Part shown: in pieces, positions 35,573 to 45,300 of the stretch
Numbering within the stretch: the stretch's first letter is position 1
How the letters are laid out: each line of letters begins with the position of its first letter
Assembly (NCBI RefSeq): GCF_900142715.1
Contig: NZ_FRBX01000002.1
Span: forward strand, 372,001 to 436,000
Length of the DNA stretch: 64,000 nt
Direction of reading: 5' to 3'
Source: Flavobacterium pectinovorum
Lineage (GTDB): Bacteria > Bacteroidota > Bacteroidia > Flavobacteriales > Flavobacteriaceae
Position numbers and translations under genes: made by a program
The notes under the pieces: model-generated
Databases searched by the model: none
What the model saw: only the letters and a program-made list of their open reading frames with translations
Told to the model about the DNA's origin: nothing

Positions 35573-35602
35573 TTGCAGGTTGTTAATTATAGGATATTTT
35601 TG
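35573..35602 (+). promoter_or_regulatory. Bacteroidota-type promoter for the coiled-coil gene
   Basis: TTG (35573-35575), 19-bp spacer, TATTTTTG (35595-35602), then 19 bp to the start codon. Both elements and the spacing fit the consensus. Confidence 0.75.
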
Positions 35603-35621
35603 CAGAAAATTGTGAGTAATT

Positions 35622-36545
35622 ATGAAAAAACAGAATAAAAACAATTGGTTTAAAGTTCTTTTGGCAATCTTCTTAGTTTTTGGGCTAGGGTCTACGCTTT
35701 TTATTTTAAGTAAAGAATCATATGAAATTGTAGAGAAACCTATAAAAAGAAGAAGTGATGAAGCCTTAAGATTGAGCCTTGAGGCACTTGCGCAAAAGAA
35801 TATTTTAGATTCTTTAAATACTTTAAAACTAGCTTACGATGTAGCGATTCTCGAAAAAACAGCTTTATCTCAGGAATTGGAGCTGGAAAAAATAAAGGTA
35901 GAAAACTTAATCGAAATTCTAAAAATTTCCAGAAATCCATCTACTTTACAAATAGAGGTTTATCGTAAGCAATTATCAGATTTAAAAAATTCATTAGAAT
36001 CTAAGATTGTAGAAATTTCAAATCTAAAATCTCAGAATAAAAATTTATTAACTGAAATTGAGAGTCAGAATGTTGTAATGTACAAGCAAAAAGCTGAAAA
36101 TGATACTTTAATTTCTAAACAAAGAAAGTTAGAATCAATTTTAAAAGATGCTTCAAAGTTATCTCTAAATGGATTTAAGGTGGTAGCTCTTCGTGAAAAA
36201 AAATCTGGAAAAGAGCTTGAAACAGACAAAGCTAAAAATACTGATAAACTTAAAGTAAGTTTTTCTGTTAACGGAAATTCTGCTGCCAAAACAGGAAAAA
36301 GGGTTTTTTATGTTCAGGTTTTAGATCAGAAAAACAAAGTTCTGGGCGAAAATAAATTGGTTGAATTTGACAATGATAAAGCACTTGTTTACAGTTTTAT
36401 TGTAGCGGTAGATTTTCAGGGAAAACCTGCAAATGTTTATGGAGTTTTAAATTCTTATGATTATGATTTTCAAAAAGGAACTTATTTTGTCAACTTCTTC
36501 GATAAACAAGAAATTATGGGAAGTTCTTCGATTACGCTTGAATAA
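35622..36545 (+). CDS. Single-pass membrane protein with long coiled coil
   Basis: The 307-residue protein has one N-terminal membrane helix (about 11-29), a long heptad-rich region (about 45-170) and a C-terminal beta domain (about 180-305, SLNGFKVVALREKKSGKELE at its start, YVQVLDQKNKVLGENKLVEF inside). Similar Bacteroidota proteins are sometimes labelled chromosome-partition or ParA, without good reason, since there is no ATPase motif. It is monocistronic with a strong promoter. It probably spans the periplasm with the beta domain outside the inner membrane. Function unknown. Confidence 0.75.
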   Translation: MKKQNKNNWFKVLLAIFLVFGLGSTLFILSKESYEIVEKPIKRRSDEALRLSLEALAQKNILDSLNTLKLAYDVAILEKTALSQELELEKIKVENLIEILKISRNPSTLQIEVYRKQLSDLKNSLESKIVEISNLKSQNKNLLTEIESQNVVMYKQKAENDTLISKQRKLESILKDASKLSLNGFKVVALREKKSGKELETDKAKNTDKLKVSFSVNGNSAAKTGKRVFYVQVLDQKNKVLGENKLVEFDNDKALVYSFIVAVDFQGKPANVYGVLNSYDYDFQKGTYFVNFFDKQEIMGSSSITLE

Positions 36546-36556
36546 CTGATTTTGGG

Positions 36557-36676
36557 CCACAGATTAAACATATTTTACTGATTTACACAGATTCTTTTTA
36601 ATTAACTAAGCTTTATAAGCCTTTCTGAGAATAAAAAAACACAGTGAAAATCAGCAGAACCCGTAAAAATCTGTGG
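36557..36676. repeat. CCACAGATT inverted intergenic repeat
   Basis: CCACAGATTAAA at the left and AAAAATCTGTGG at the right are complementary, with a second inner pair (ACTGATTTACACAGATTC against GTGAAAATCAGC). It lies 11 bp after the coiled-coil gene and may end its transcript. Confidence 0.6.
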
Positions 36677-36739
36677 ATAATTTTATATATGCCTGAGAAT
36701 ATTATGATTGAATGCTTAGCATAAGGAGATTGGATTTCC

Positions 36740-36747
36740 TAGTTTTG
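36740..36747 (+). promoter_or_regulatory. Candidate -7 element for the MBL-fold hydrolase
   Basis: TAGTTTTG is an exact TAnnTTTG match 24 bp before the start. The -33 region is not clear. Confidence 0.4.
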
Positions 36748-36771
36748 TTTTTCAATTAGAAAAATACTCTT

Positions 36772-37629
36772 ATGAAACTTTACCCGATAGAATCCGGAAA
36801 TTTTAAATTAGATGGTGGTGCTATGTTTGGTGTTGTACCAAAAACAATTTGGAACAAAACGAATCCTGCCGATGCCAATAACTTAATTGATATTGCAGCG
36901 AGATGCTTGCTTATTGAAGACGAAAATCGCCTGATTTTGATTGATACCGGAATGGGAGACAAACAATCTGAAAAGTTTTTTGGTTATTATTCACTTTGGG
37001 GTTCACATTCTATAGATAAATCGTTGGCAAAATATGGTTTTCACCGAGATGATATTACGGATGTTTTTATGACACATTTGCATTTTGACCATTGTGGAGG
37101 AAGTGTTCAGTGGAATTCGGACAGAACGGGATATAAGTCAGCGTTTAAAAATGCCAAATACTGGAGCAACGAAAACCATTGGGAATGGGCAACAAAACCG
37201 AATGCTCGTGAAAAAGCTTCTTTTTTATCAGAGAATATTTTACCAATGCAGGAAAGTGGACAATTGAATTTTATTGAAAGACCAAATACTGATTTTGGAC
37301 ATTCAAAGGAATTAGGATTTGACATATTTTACGTTGACGGTCACACCGAAAAGCAAATGATTCCACATATAAAATACAAAGACACAACAATAGTTTTTTG
37401 TGCCGATTTATTGGCAACAGCCGGCCATATTCCGTTACCGTATGTAATGGGTTATGACACAAGACCTTTGTTGACAATGCCCGAAAAATCGAAGTTCCTG
37501 AACGCAGCTGCAGATCATAATTACTATTTATTTCTGGAACACGATGCACACAATCAGATCATAACGGTAGAACATACCGAAAAAGGTGTTCGATTAAAAG
37601 AAGTTTTTACTTGCGAGGATATTTTGTAA
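36772..37629 (+). CDS. MBL-fold metallo-hydrolase
   Basis: The 285-residue protein is a metallo-beta-lactamase-fold enzyme with the metal motif HLHFDH (His102, His104, Asp106, His107), then DGHTEKQM (third His), VFCADL (bridging Asp) and LEHDAH (last His). There is no signal peptide, so it is cytoplasmic. The organisation resembles lactonase-type members more than true beta-lactamases, but the substrate is unknown. It has its own candidate promoter and ends at a bidirectional terminator. Confidence 0.88.
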   Translation: MKLYPIESGNFKLDGGAMFGVVPKTIWNKTNPADANNLIDIAARCLLIEDENRLILIDTGMGDKQSEKFFGYYSLWGSHSIDKSLAKYGFHRDDITDVFMTHLHFDHCGGSVQWNSDRTGYKSAFKNAKYWSNENHWEWATKPNAREKASFLSENILPMQESGQLNFIERPNTDFGHSKELGFDIFYVDGHTEKQMIPHIKYKDTTIVFCADLLATAGHIPLPYVMGYDTRPLLTMPEKSKFLNAAADHNYYLFLEHDAHNQIITVEHTEKGVRLKEVFTCEDIL

Positions 37630-37645
37630 AGAAATTTAAAACATA

Positions 37646-37685
37646 AAAAAAATCCCATTTTCAAATTCATGAAATGGGATTTTTT
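37646..37685. terminator. Bidirectional terminator between MBL hydrolase and FN3 lipoprotein
   Basis: Arms AAAAAATCCCATTT and AAATGGGATTTTTT, loop 12 bases, with A/T tracts on both sides. The genes converge here. The sequence is very similar to the terminator at 42263-42302. Confidence 0.85.
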
Positions 37686-37704
37686 AGTTTATAATTGTAA
37701 ATGG

Positions 37705-38394
37705 TTAGTTGGTTTTAAACTTCCAAACCTGACCAATAGTTTCTCCTCCTTTATTATCTTTTACAACAACTTTCCAGAAGTATTCTTTTGTGGCTTCAAG
37801 CGTAACAGCGTATGAGGTTGAACTTGTATTCTCGCTTACTTTTGCTGTAGGAGGATTTGTTGTTCCAAAATACACATCATAAGATAGAACATCTGTAGCG
37901 TCAACATCCGTAGCTTTCCACTGTAAAGTGGCAGTTGCTGTAGTTAATACTAGATTTATTGATGGTTCAACCAATTCAGGGGCAAAAGGCAAATGATTAA
38001 CTACAGCTTCGCCAGAAGTATAAAGTTTAAAAGTGGATGAAAAAATGCTTGACAAGCCTTTACTGTCAGTTGCTTTTATTCTCCAATAATGAGCAGTATT
38101 TTTGTCTAATGTAATAGATGTATTATTTGTTGCAACTTCAACTGTTTTTACAATTTGTGAGAATGAATTATCTTTTGCAACCTCAACGCGATACGTTATA
38201 GCGTCGTTATTAGCATCTGAAGAAGCATTCCATTGAAAGCTAACGGTATTGTCTACACATAATTTATTATCTGTTGGAGCAACTAAAGTGGGTACAGTTG
38301 GCGCTTCATTTTTAGGGGTTTCAGGGTCATCGCTTCCGCCACCACAAGCTGAAACAAGCAAACTAATGATTGATAAGTATATAAAATTCTTCAT
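37705..38394 (-). CDS. FN3-domain surface lipoprotein
   Basis: The 229-residue protein has a lipoprotein signal (LLVSAC, Cys17) followed by a Gly/Ser/Asp stretch (GGGSDDPE), a type that in Bacteroidota often marks export to the cell surface. Two fibronectin type III domains follow (about 35-125 and 138-228): NTAHYWRIKATDSKGLSS and TKEYFWKVVVKDNKGGET are their F-G regions. It starts 2 bp after the stop of the second LRR gene, so the two are translated from one message and probably work together on the cell surface. Confidence 0.83.
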   Translation of the reverse strand: MKNFIYLSIISLLVSACGGGSDDPETPKNEAPTVPTLVAPTDNKLCVDNTVSFQWNASSDANNDAITYRVEVAKDNSFSQIVKTVEVATNNTSITLDKNTAHYWRIKATDSKGLSSIFSSTFKLYTSGEAVVNHLPFAPELVEPSINLVLTTATATLQWKATDVDATDVLSYDVYFGTTNPPTAKVSENTSSTSYAVTLEATKEYFWKVVVKDNKGGETIGQVWKFKTN

Positions 38395-38396
38395 TT

Positions 38397-41300
38397 TTAT
38401 TTTTTTATAATTTTAATGTATTCTGGAGTTTCGAAATAGATTTTGGCGGCATAAATTCCTGAAGGCTGATTTTCAAGATTTAATTGTGCTTTTCCGTTTT
38501 CGATATTGTAAACTTTAGTCGAAACTAATTGACCTCCAAAATTGTATAACTCTATTTTAACTTCATTTTTGCTCGTTGGAATTTCAACTTCAAACTTTCC
38601 GGATGTTGGGTTTGGATATGCTGATAAAATACCTCCAACTTCCAAAACACTTACTTTTTTAGAAAAAGTACCTTCGCAGGCTTTTGCTGTTGCAACCTCT
38701 ATTAATCCGCCTTTTTCTAAGTTTACATTAAAGTTTGTATCAGTTGTCTGAAACTGTTCTGAACCATCAACATATACTGTAAAAGGAGCAGTTCCTTCAA
38801 TAATTTCAACTTGTACATTTTTAGAAGTTACGGTTGATTTTCCTGCAGCAGAAGCAGCTTTATTAATTGTTACATTAAAGTTTTGTTCAAAAAATTCGTT
38901 AGGAATAGTAATTGCAATAGTGTAGTTTCCTGGAGTTAAATTGGAATAATTCAAAGCGTTATTGGTAAACGCTAATGTTTTTCCGTTAATTTTTGCCTCA
39001 TAAGCATAAGTTTCTTTGGCAGTGATATTTATTTGGCCATTATTTTCACCAAGACAAGTTTCTCCTTTTGCCTCTACAGTAAAATTATTTGCAGGAAGAG
39101 TAAGAGGTCCGGCACAATCTTCAGAAAATCTAACGTTAGGATCTGCATAATAAGACCAGTTTGTTTTGGCATATTTAGCGTCAGTAACCTGAATACATTT
39201 TAAATCTGGATTGTTTTTGTAATTAGGAACATCAATATTGATGTAAAGTTCTTTTATGCCATTTTGTAAATTTAAACTGGTAAGCTTGTTATTGTTACAA
39301 TTTACGTAACGTACCTTTTTGTTTTTTGATATATCAAAAGTAGTTAACTGATTATTGTAAAAATCAACATATTCTAACGCTAAATTATTTACAGTGTTTA
39401 AAACTGTAAGCTTATTTTTTGGAACCAGTAAATTAGATAATAAAAGATTTTTTGTTACATCTATTTCAGTAAGTTGATTTTGAAATAAATTAACCTCAGT
39501 TAATTTTAAATTTTTAGATAAATCAATAGTAGATAAATTATTATCACCAGCAGATAATTTTTTTAATTCAGGTAAAAACGTAACATCCAATTCATTTAAT
39601 TGAAGCGATGTGCATTCTAATTCCTTAAGTTTTAAATTTTTAGAAATGTCAAAGCCAGATATTGTATTTGTACCACAAGAAAGGATTACCAGATTGATAT
39701 TTTTTGTAACATCCAAACTAGTTAATTTATTATTTGAACAATTTAGATCTATTAAGTTTGTTGATGCAGTTATGTTTATATTAGTTAATAAATTACCACT
39801 GCAGTTAAAGTAAACTAAACTTGGTTTATTAGTTGTGTCTAATTCGGTTAATTTATTATTTTCAACATATAACTGCACTAAGTTGTTTTGATTAGTAAGA
39901 TTAAGACTGGTCAATTCATTGTTGCTGCAAGCTAATAAAGCTAATTTGTTGTTTGTAACATCCAGATTTTTTAATTTATTACTTTTACAGCTAATTTGAT
40001 CTAACTTTTTATTGTTAGATATATTCAATTCTGTTAGGGCATTGCGAGAAACATCTATATAATACAAATCTGTATTATTTGAAATGTCTAAAGATGTTAA
40101 CTTGTTTGAAGAACAGTTCAAGTTATTCAACTTTGTATTTTTGCTAAGATCTAAATTAGTCAGTTGATTACCTTCACAGTATAATTGTGTTAATGCAGTA
40201 TTTTTAGAAACGTCCAGTTTAGTGATTTTTCCACAACCGCCGCCATTGCTTGTAATACAGCCGTTTCTGCATTCTAATACCTCTAATGCAGTAAAATCTT
40301 CTATACCAGTTAAATCAGCAACTAGTGTTGGCTCAACTTTTAATGATTTTACAGCAGCAATTCTTGGAGTTAACACTTTTCCATCAGGTTCACCGGAATC
40401 GATACCTAACTCAATCAATCTTTTTTCAAACTCTTTATCAGGAATAAGTGTATATGATGGCGCAGAACACGCTGTTGAGGTATAATTAAAGTATAGATCT
40501 TTTTTTGTCCAGTTTTGTGTTGAATAATTTACATCGTCAACTTGTACGCAATACAAATTTGGGTTTCCTATTAAATTTATAGTTGTAATTTTAGTATTGT
40601 TACCGTTTTTTAAGTTTATTTCACTTAATGTGGTAGTGTATTGACAAATCACTGTATTTAAATTAGTGTTTTTAGATAAATCCAATGTTTTAATCTGACC
40701 CCAGTTGCAATTAAAATAATTTAATTTTAAATTTTTAGACACATCAATGCTTGTTAGCTTTTTTGTTCCACAAGAAATTGATGTTAAATTGATGTTTTTT
40801 GTAACATCTATATTTGCTATTTCTGTATCAGAAAAATCAACACGATCTAATAAAATATTATTAGACAAATCAAGAGTTGTCAATGGATTTATAAAACAGT
40901 TAAGCTGAAGTAAATTCAGGTTTTTTGAGACATCAATTGACGTTAATGAATTAGAGTCACAATATAAGGCGTATAGATTTGTATTTTTAGAGACATCTAA
41001 AGTAGTTAATTTGTTATTGCTTACGTTTAAAAGACTTAATCCTGTATTTTTACTAACATCAAAAGAAGTTACTTTTGTACCTGAACAAGTGAATGTTGTT
41101 AAAGCCTGATGTTTTGAAATATCAATTGTATCGATTAAAGTGTTATCTAAGGATAATTTTTGCAGATTAGGGTTGTTAGTTATGTTAATTACAGCTATTT
41201 TATTTTCTCCGCAATCTAATGTTGTTAGTTTTTTATTATTAGAAACATCTAAACTGGTCAATTTATTTATGGAACAATTTAAAGATATTAGGTTAGTGTT

Positions 41301-42080
41301 TTTAGAGACATCTAATGTTTTTAATAAACCATCAGCTTCTGCAGTGGGATAATAATAATTACCTCCAGTTGCAGACAATGTTTCCAGAGCTGTAAAATCC
41401 TGAATTCCTGTTAAATCAGAAACTACTCTGGTATCGACTGTTAATGATTTAACGGTTTGAATTTTCGATGTTAATACTTTTCCATCTGTTGCACCGCTGT
41501 CAATACCTAAAGAGATTAATTTTTTTTCGAATTCAATATCTGGAATCAAAGTATATTGCAAAGGAATATCCGCAACATCTACAACAGAAACATTGTCAAT
41601 TAAAACTTCAGAATTTGCAGAGCCGTTAGCGTAGATATCTACTTCAATGTTTTCTGAAACAGTCGGGGTATAATCAAATTCAATTTTTCTCCACTCTGTA
41701 GAAGAAAAAGTAACATCAGATTTTTTAATTATTTCTTCTTTGAAAGTACTTGGTTTATGGTATAAACTCAAATCAACAGAAGACAAAGCTCCTCTTAAAA
41801 TCTTATGGTATAAAGTTACACGATAGGTTTTGTTTGCCGTAACAGGAAAATATTCGCTGTTAATGTAATTGAAAGTTCCGGTAACAATACTTACATTGAC
41901 ACTTGATGAACCATTTTGAGCTGTTGTGCTCTGAGAAACAAATCCACTAAAATAACGATACCAATTGTCTGGCTGCGAGGATGAAGACCAAATTTCAAAG
42001 TTTCCATTTGGGACTAAATTGGTCTGCGCATAAAAAGAAAAATTTGCTAATAATAGCAACAAGAGTAGTTTTGTTTTCAT
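38397..42080 (-). CDS. Large T9SS-secreted leucine-rich-repeat protein with CBM-like domain (LRR2)
   Basis: The 1227-residue protein has a signal peptide (about 1-19), a carbohydrate-binding-like jelly roll (about 22-170, PNGNFEIWSSSSQPDNW), two LRR modules (starting about 173 and 541), two Ig/SprB-like stretches (about 990-1145, CLGENNGQINITA) and a C-terminal T9SS type A sorting domain (about 1148-1227, SAYPNPTSGKFEVEI). Each module opens with YTLIPDxxFExxLIxLGIDS and DLTGIxDF, then about 21-residue repeats (LDVSKNTNLxxLxC). It is secreted or surface-attached and probably binds a ligand. It is co-transcribed with the FN3 lipoprotein. Confidence 0.9.
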   Translation of the reverse strand: MKTKLLLLLLLANFSFYAQTNLVPNGNFEIWSSSSQPDNWYRYFSGFVSQSTTAQNGSSSVNVSIVTGTFNYINSEYFPVTANKTYRVTLYHKILRGALSSVDLSLYHKPSTFKEEIIKKSDVTFSSTEWRKIEFDYTPTVSENIEVDIYANGSANSEVLIDNVSVVDVADIPLQYTLIPDIEFEKKLISLGIDSGATDGKVLTSKIQTVKSLTVDTRVVSDLTGIQDFTALETLSATGGNYYYPTAEADGLLKTLDVSKNTNLISLNCSINKLTSLDVSNNKKLTTLDCGENKIAVINITNNPNLQKLSLDNTLIDTIDISKHQALTTFTCSGTKVTSFDVSKNTGLSLLNVSNNKLTTLDVSKNTNLYALYCDSNSLTSIDVSKNLNLLQLNCFINPLTTLDLSNNILLDRVDFSDTEIANIDVTKNINLTSISCGTKKLTSIDVSKNLKLNYFNCNWGQIKTLDLSKNTNLNTVICQYTTTLSEINLKNGNNTKITTINLIGNPNLYCVQVDDVNYSTQNWTKKDLYFNYTSTACSAPSYTLIPDKEFEKRLIELGIDSGEPDGKVLTPRIAAVKSLKVEPTLVADLTGIEDFTALEVLECRNGCITSNGGGCGKITKLDVSKNTALTQLYCEGNQLTNLDLSKNTKLNNLNCSSNKLTSLDISNNTDLYYIDVSRNALTELNISNNKKLDQISCKSNKLKNLDVTNNKLALLACSNNELTSLNLTNQNNLVQLYVENNKLTELDTTNKPSLVYFNCSGNLLTNINITASTNLIDLNCSNNKLTSLDVTKNINLVILSCGTNTISGFDISKNLKLKELECTSLQLNELDVTFLPELKKLSAGDNNLSTIDLSKNLKLTEVNLFQNQLTEIDVTKNLLLSNLLVPKNKLTVLNTVNNLALEYVDFYNNQLTTFDISKNKKVRYVNCNNNKLTSLNLQNGIKELYINIDVPNYKNNPDLKCIQVTDAKYAKTNWSYYADPNVRFSEDCAGPLTLPANNFTVEAKGETCLGENNGQINITAKETYAYEAKINGKTLAFTNNALNYSNLTPGNYTIAITIPNEFFEQNFNVTINKAASAAGKSTVTSKNVQVEIIEGTAPFTVYVDGSEQFQTTDTNFNVNLEKGGLIEVATAKACEGTFSKKVSVLEVGGILSAYPNPTSGKFEVEIPTSKNEVKIELYNFGGQLVSTKVYNIENGKAQLNLENQPSGIYAAKIYFETPEYIKIIKK

Positions 42081-42135
42081 AGATTACATTTATGGTTTTG
42101 GAAATACAAGAATACGAATTACAATTGGGGTTTTA

Positions 42136-42149
42136 TTACGGGATCCCGT
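42136..42149. promoter_or_regulatory. Perfect palindrome TACGGGATCCCGTA upstream of LRR2
   Basis: This 14-bp perfect palindrome lies about 60 bp before the LRR2 start, in an AT-rich gap. It may be an operator; no other evidence. Confidence 0.3.
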
Positions 42150-42262
42150 ATTAAAAAATAAATAATTTTTTATCTTTTTGATTGTGCTTAACGTGTTGAT
42201 TTAAAGATAAATCAACTGTAAAATATAGATGAGAAATGTTAGCTTAGAAGATATTAAAGTAA

Positions 42263-42302
42263 AAAAAGTCCCATTTTCAAGTAAATGAAAATGGGACTTT
42301 TT
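42263..42302 (-). terminator. Terminator after LRR1
   Basis: Perfect 17-bp arms (42263-42279 and 42286-42302, core GTCCCATTTTC) with a 6-base loop and T tracts on both strands, 17 bp past the LRR1 stop. Confidence 0.88.
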
Positions 42303-42318
42303 AGCTTAAAGAATTCAA

Positions 42319-45300
42319 TTATTCTACTATGATTTTTTTAGCAGATGCTACATCACCATTGATCAGGTATATATAATAAACACCTTTTGGCAATCCAGAT
42401 AAATTGATTGTATTATTTGTGTTATTTGGATCTAAAGAAAATGTTTTTACTAATTGCCCTAATTCATTAAAAACATTCGCTTTCTCTAAAATGATATTGC
42501 TAATATTTACTTCTCCATTTGTTGGATTTGGATAAATTGTGGCTTTGGTAAAAACAGTATCATCAACGCCTAATGTTTTACAAGTATTTGCATAAGTTGT
42601 AGTTGATTCTTTAATATTCGACCAATTTGCATTTGAATAAGCTGCATCATCAACCTGAATACAACTAAGAGTTGTAAGACCTAAAAAGGTAGTATATAAA
42701 CCGGAATCAGATTTTTTTCCAGTATTTGATGGTAAAGCAAAGTTTTTATTATTTCCGTTTTGAATATTTAACGATATTAACGGATTAAAAATAACATGCG
42801 CCAGTGTAAGTTTTTTGTTATTAGACAAATCCAATGTCGTCAATTGATTTGATGAAGCGCTTAAATGTATCAATTCCGGATTATTTCTTAAATCCAGCGC
42901 TTTTATTTGATTATTATAGCAATAAAGATCTTCTAATTTGCTGTTTTTAGAAACATTTAGTTCAGATATATTATTTAAAGAACATTCCAAAGCTATTAAA
43001 TTTGGAAGGTTTGAAATATTAATTGTTGTTAAGTTATTACTTCCGCAAAAAAGTATTTCAATAGCAGGATTTGCCGAAACATCAATATTGTTAAGTAAAT
43101 TTCTGTCTGCAGCTACAATGTGCAGGTTTTTATTTTGAGATAAATCGATAGTTTTAATCTGATTTAAACTAAAAGTTAGATTATATAAGTCTTTATTCGA
43201 ACTAACGTCTAAACTTGTTAATTGATTATCATGTAGTGACAACTTAGTCAGTAATTTATTTTGACTGACATTAATATTGCTTATTTGATTAAAATTACAG
43301 TCTAAATAAGTTAAGGCAGTAAATTTTTCAATTCCTGTTAAGTCTTTAATATTGCTGTTAGACAAATCAAGATAAGTAACTTTGCTAATATTTGAAGTTG
43401 CAATTTTTCCGTTTAGTCCGTCTGTATCAATTCCTAATGAAATTAATTTTTGTTCAAAATTACTATCAGGAATTAAGGTATAATTAATGCAGTCTAAGCT
43501 ATAATTGGCCGTACCGTCTTTAAGGTCTAACCACTTTTGATTAGCATAAGTTTCATCATCAACAATAATACAAGTTAAATTAGAATTCTTTACAAATATA
43601 GAATTCAGATTTAAATTTTTATTGTTACCATTTTTTAAATTCAAACTAACCAAATTATTATTGCTGCAATCGATAAAGGTTAATGCTTTATTTTTAGAAA
43701 GATCTAAATAAGATATGTAACTTGAATTACAGTCTAATGAAATTAAAGCGGTATTTGCTGTCAGATCTAATTGATTTAAACCATAATTATTGTTAATTAT
43801 CAGCGACGTCAATTTTGTATTTTTAGAAAGATCAACAGTACTGAATTTATTTGACGAGCAATTCAAAGATTCTAAATTTGTAAAACTCTGAATACCGGTT
43901 AAATCAGAAATAAAAGCAGAAGAAACATTTAAGGTTGTCACCGTATTTATACTCGAAGTAAGTACTTTTCCATTTATTCCATCTGTATCAATTCCTAAAT
44001 CAATTAGTTTTTTCTCGAAATTAACATCAGGAACTAATGTGTAAGCTGCCTGACAAGGAGTTGTGCTGTAAACGGCAATATTATCTTTACTTGTTTTCCA
44101 GTTATAATTCGAATACACGGCGTTATCAACAAGAATACAAGTTAACTTTGGGTTTGACGTAAAATTAGTATCATATAAATCGATGTTATTTCCATTTTTT
44201 AAATTCAGACTTTCAAGCTGATTGGAATTACAATATAAAGTACCAAGTTTTGTGTTTTTAGTAAAATCAAGATTTTTTAATTGATTATTATCGCAACGCA
44301 AAGCGTTCATATCCGGATTGCTAGAAAGATCCAGATTTGTTAATTGATTATTTCCACAAATTAGTTCGTTTAATAAAATGTTTTTTGAAACATCCAGAGT
44401 TGTCAATTTATTTTTTCCACAGTAAAGAGAAGTTAATAACACGTTTTTAGACACATCCAGACTTGTTAGTTTATTATCTTCACAGTTTAAAAGTTCCAGA
44501 CTTTTAAAGTCTTGTATACCGGTTAAATCTGAAATAGAACTTGAAATAATAAATAACTGAGTAATTGATGCAATACTTTTGGTCAGTACTTTTCCATTTT
44601 TCCCATCAGTATCAATTTCATATTCGATAAGTTTATCTTCAAAATTAGAATCAGGAATCAATGTAAAAGCAGTATCACAAAAAGTATCAGAATAAGTTGC
44701 TTCTTTATCTTTTTTCCATGTAACATAATTAGCAGTAGCCACGGCTGCATTATCAACCAAAATACAATTCAGGGTAGGATTGTATCCAAATGAAGCTCTT
44801 ATTATTTTATTATTGTTTCCGTTTTTTACATTTATAGATTCAAGATTGTTAGTACTGCATTCAAAAATAGTCAAAGCAATATTTTTAGAAGCATCCAGGT
44901 TTTTTAATTTATTATCAGTGCAGGATAATTGTTTTAGCTCAAGATTACCCGAAACATCTAAAGTTTCTATTTTGTTCAAATTACAAAGAAACCATGTTAA
45001 TGTCGTGTTTTTCGAAATATTGAGATTTGTTAATTGATTTGTAGAACAATTTAAATTAACTAAAGCCGTATTCTGAGTAACATCTAAAGCCGCTAATTGA
45101 TTTTGAGAACAATCTAAATAAGTCAGCATCTTATTTTTTGACACATTTAAACTTGTTAGTTTATTTCTGTCGCAAGATAAAGTCGTTAAAGCAGTATTTG
45201 ACGAAAAATCAAGATTTGTAAAAGAATTAGAATAACAGGTTAATTTTGTTAAAGCAGTGTTTTTAGAAAGATCCAGATTTGTCAGTTTGTTCGATGGAAT

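Larger units (their letters stand above)
35254..35621. other. Divergent promoter region, 368 bp
   Basis: It separates the suf run (leftward) from the coiled-coil gene (rightward). Each side has a TAnnTTTG element, at 35360-35367 and 35595-35602. No gene is visible. Confidence 0.6.
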
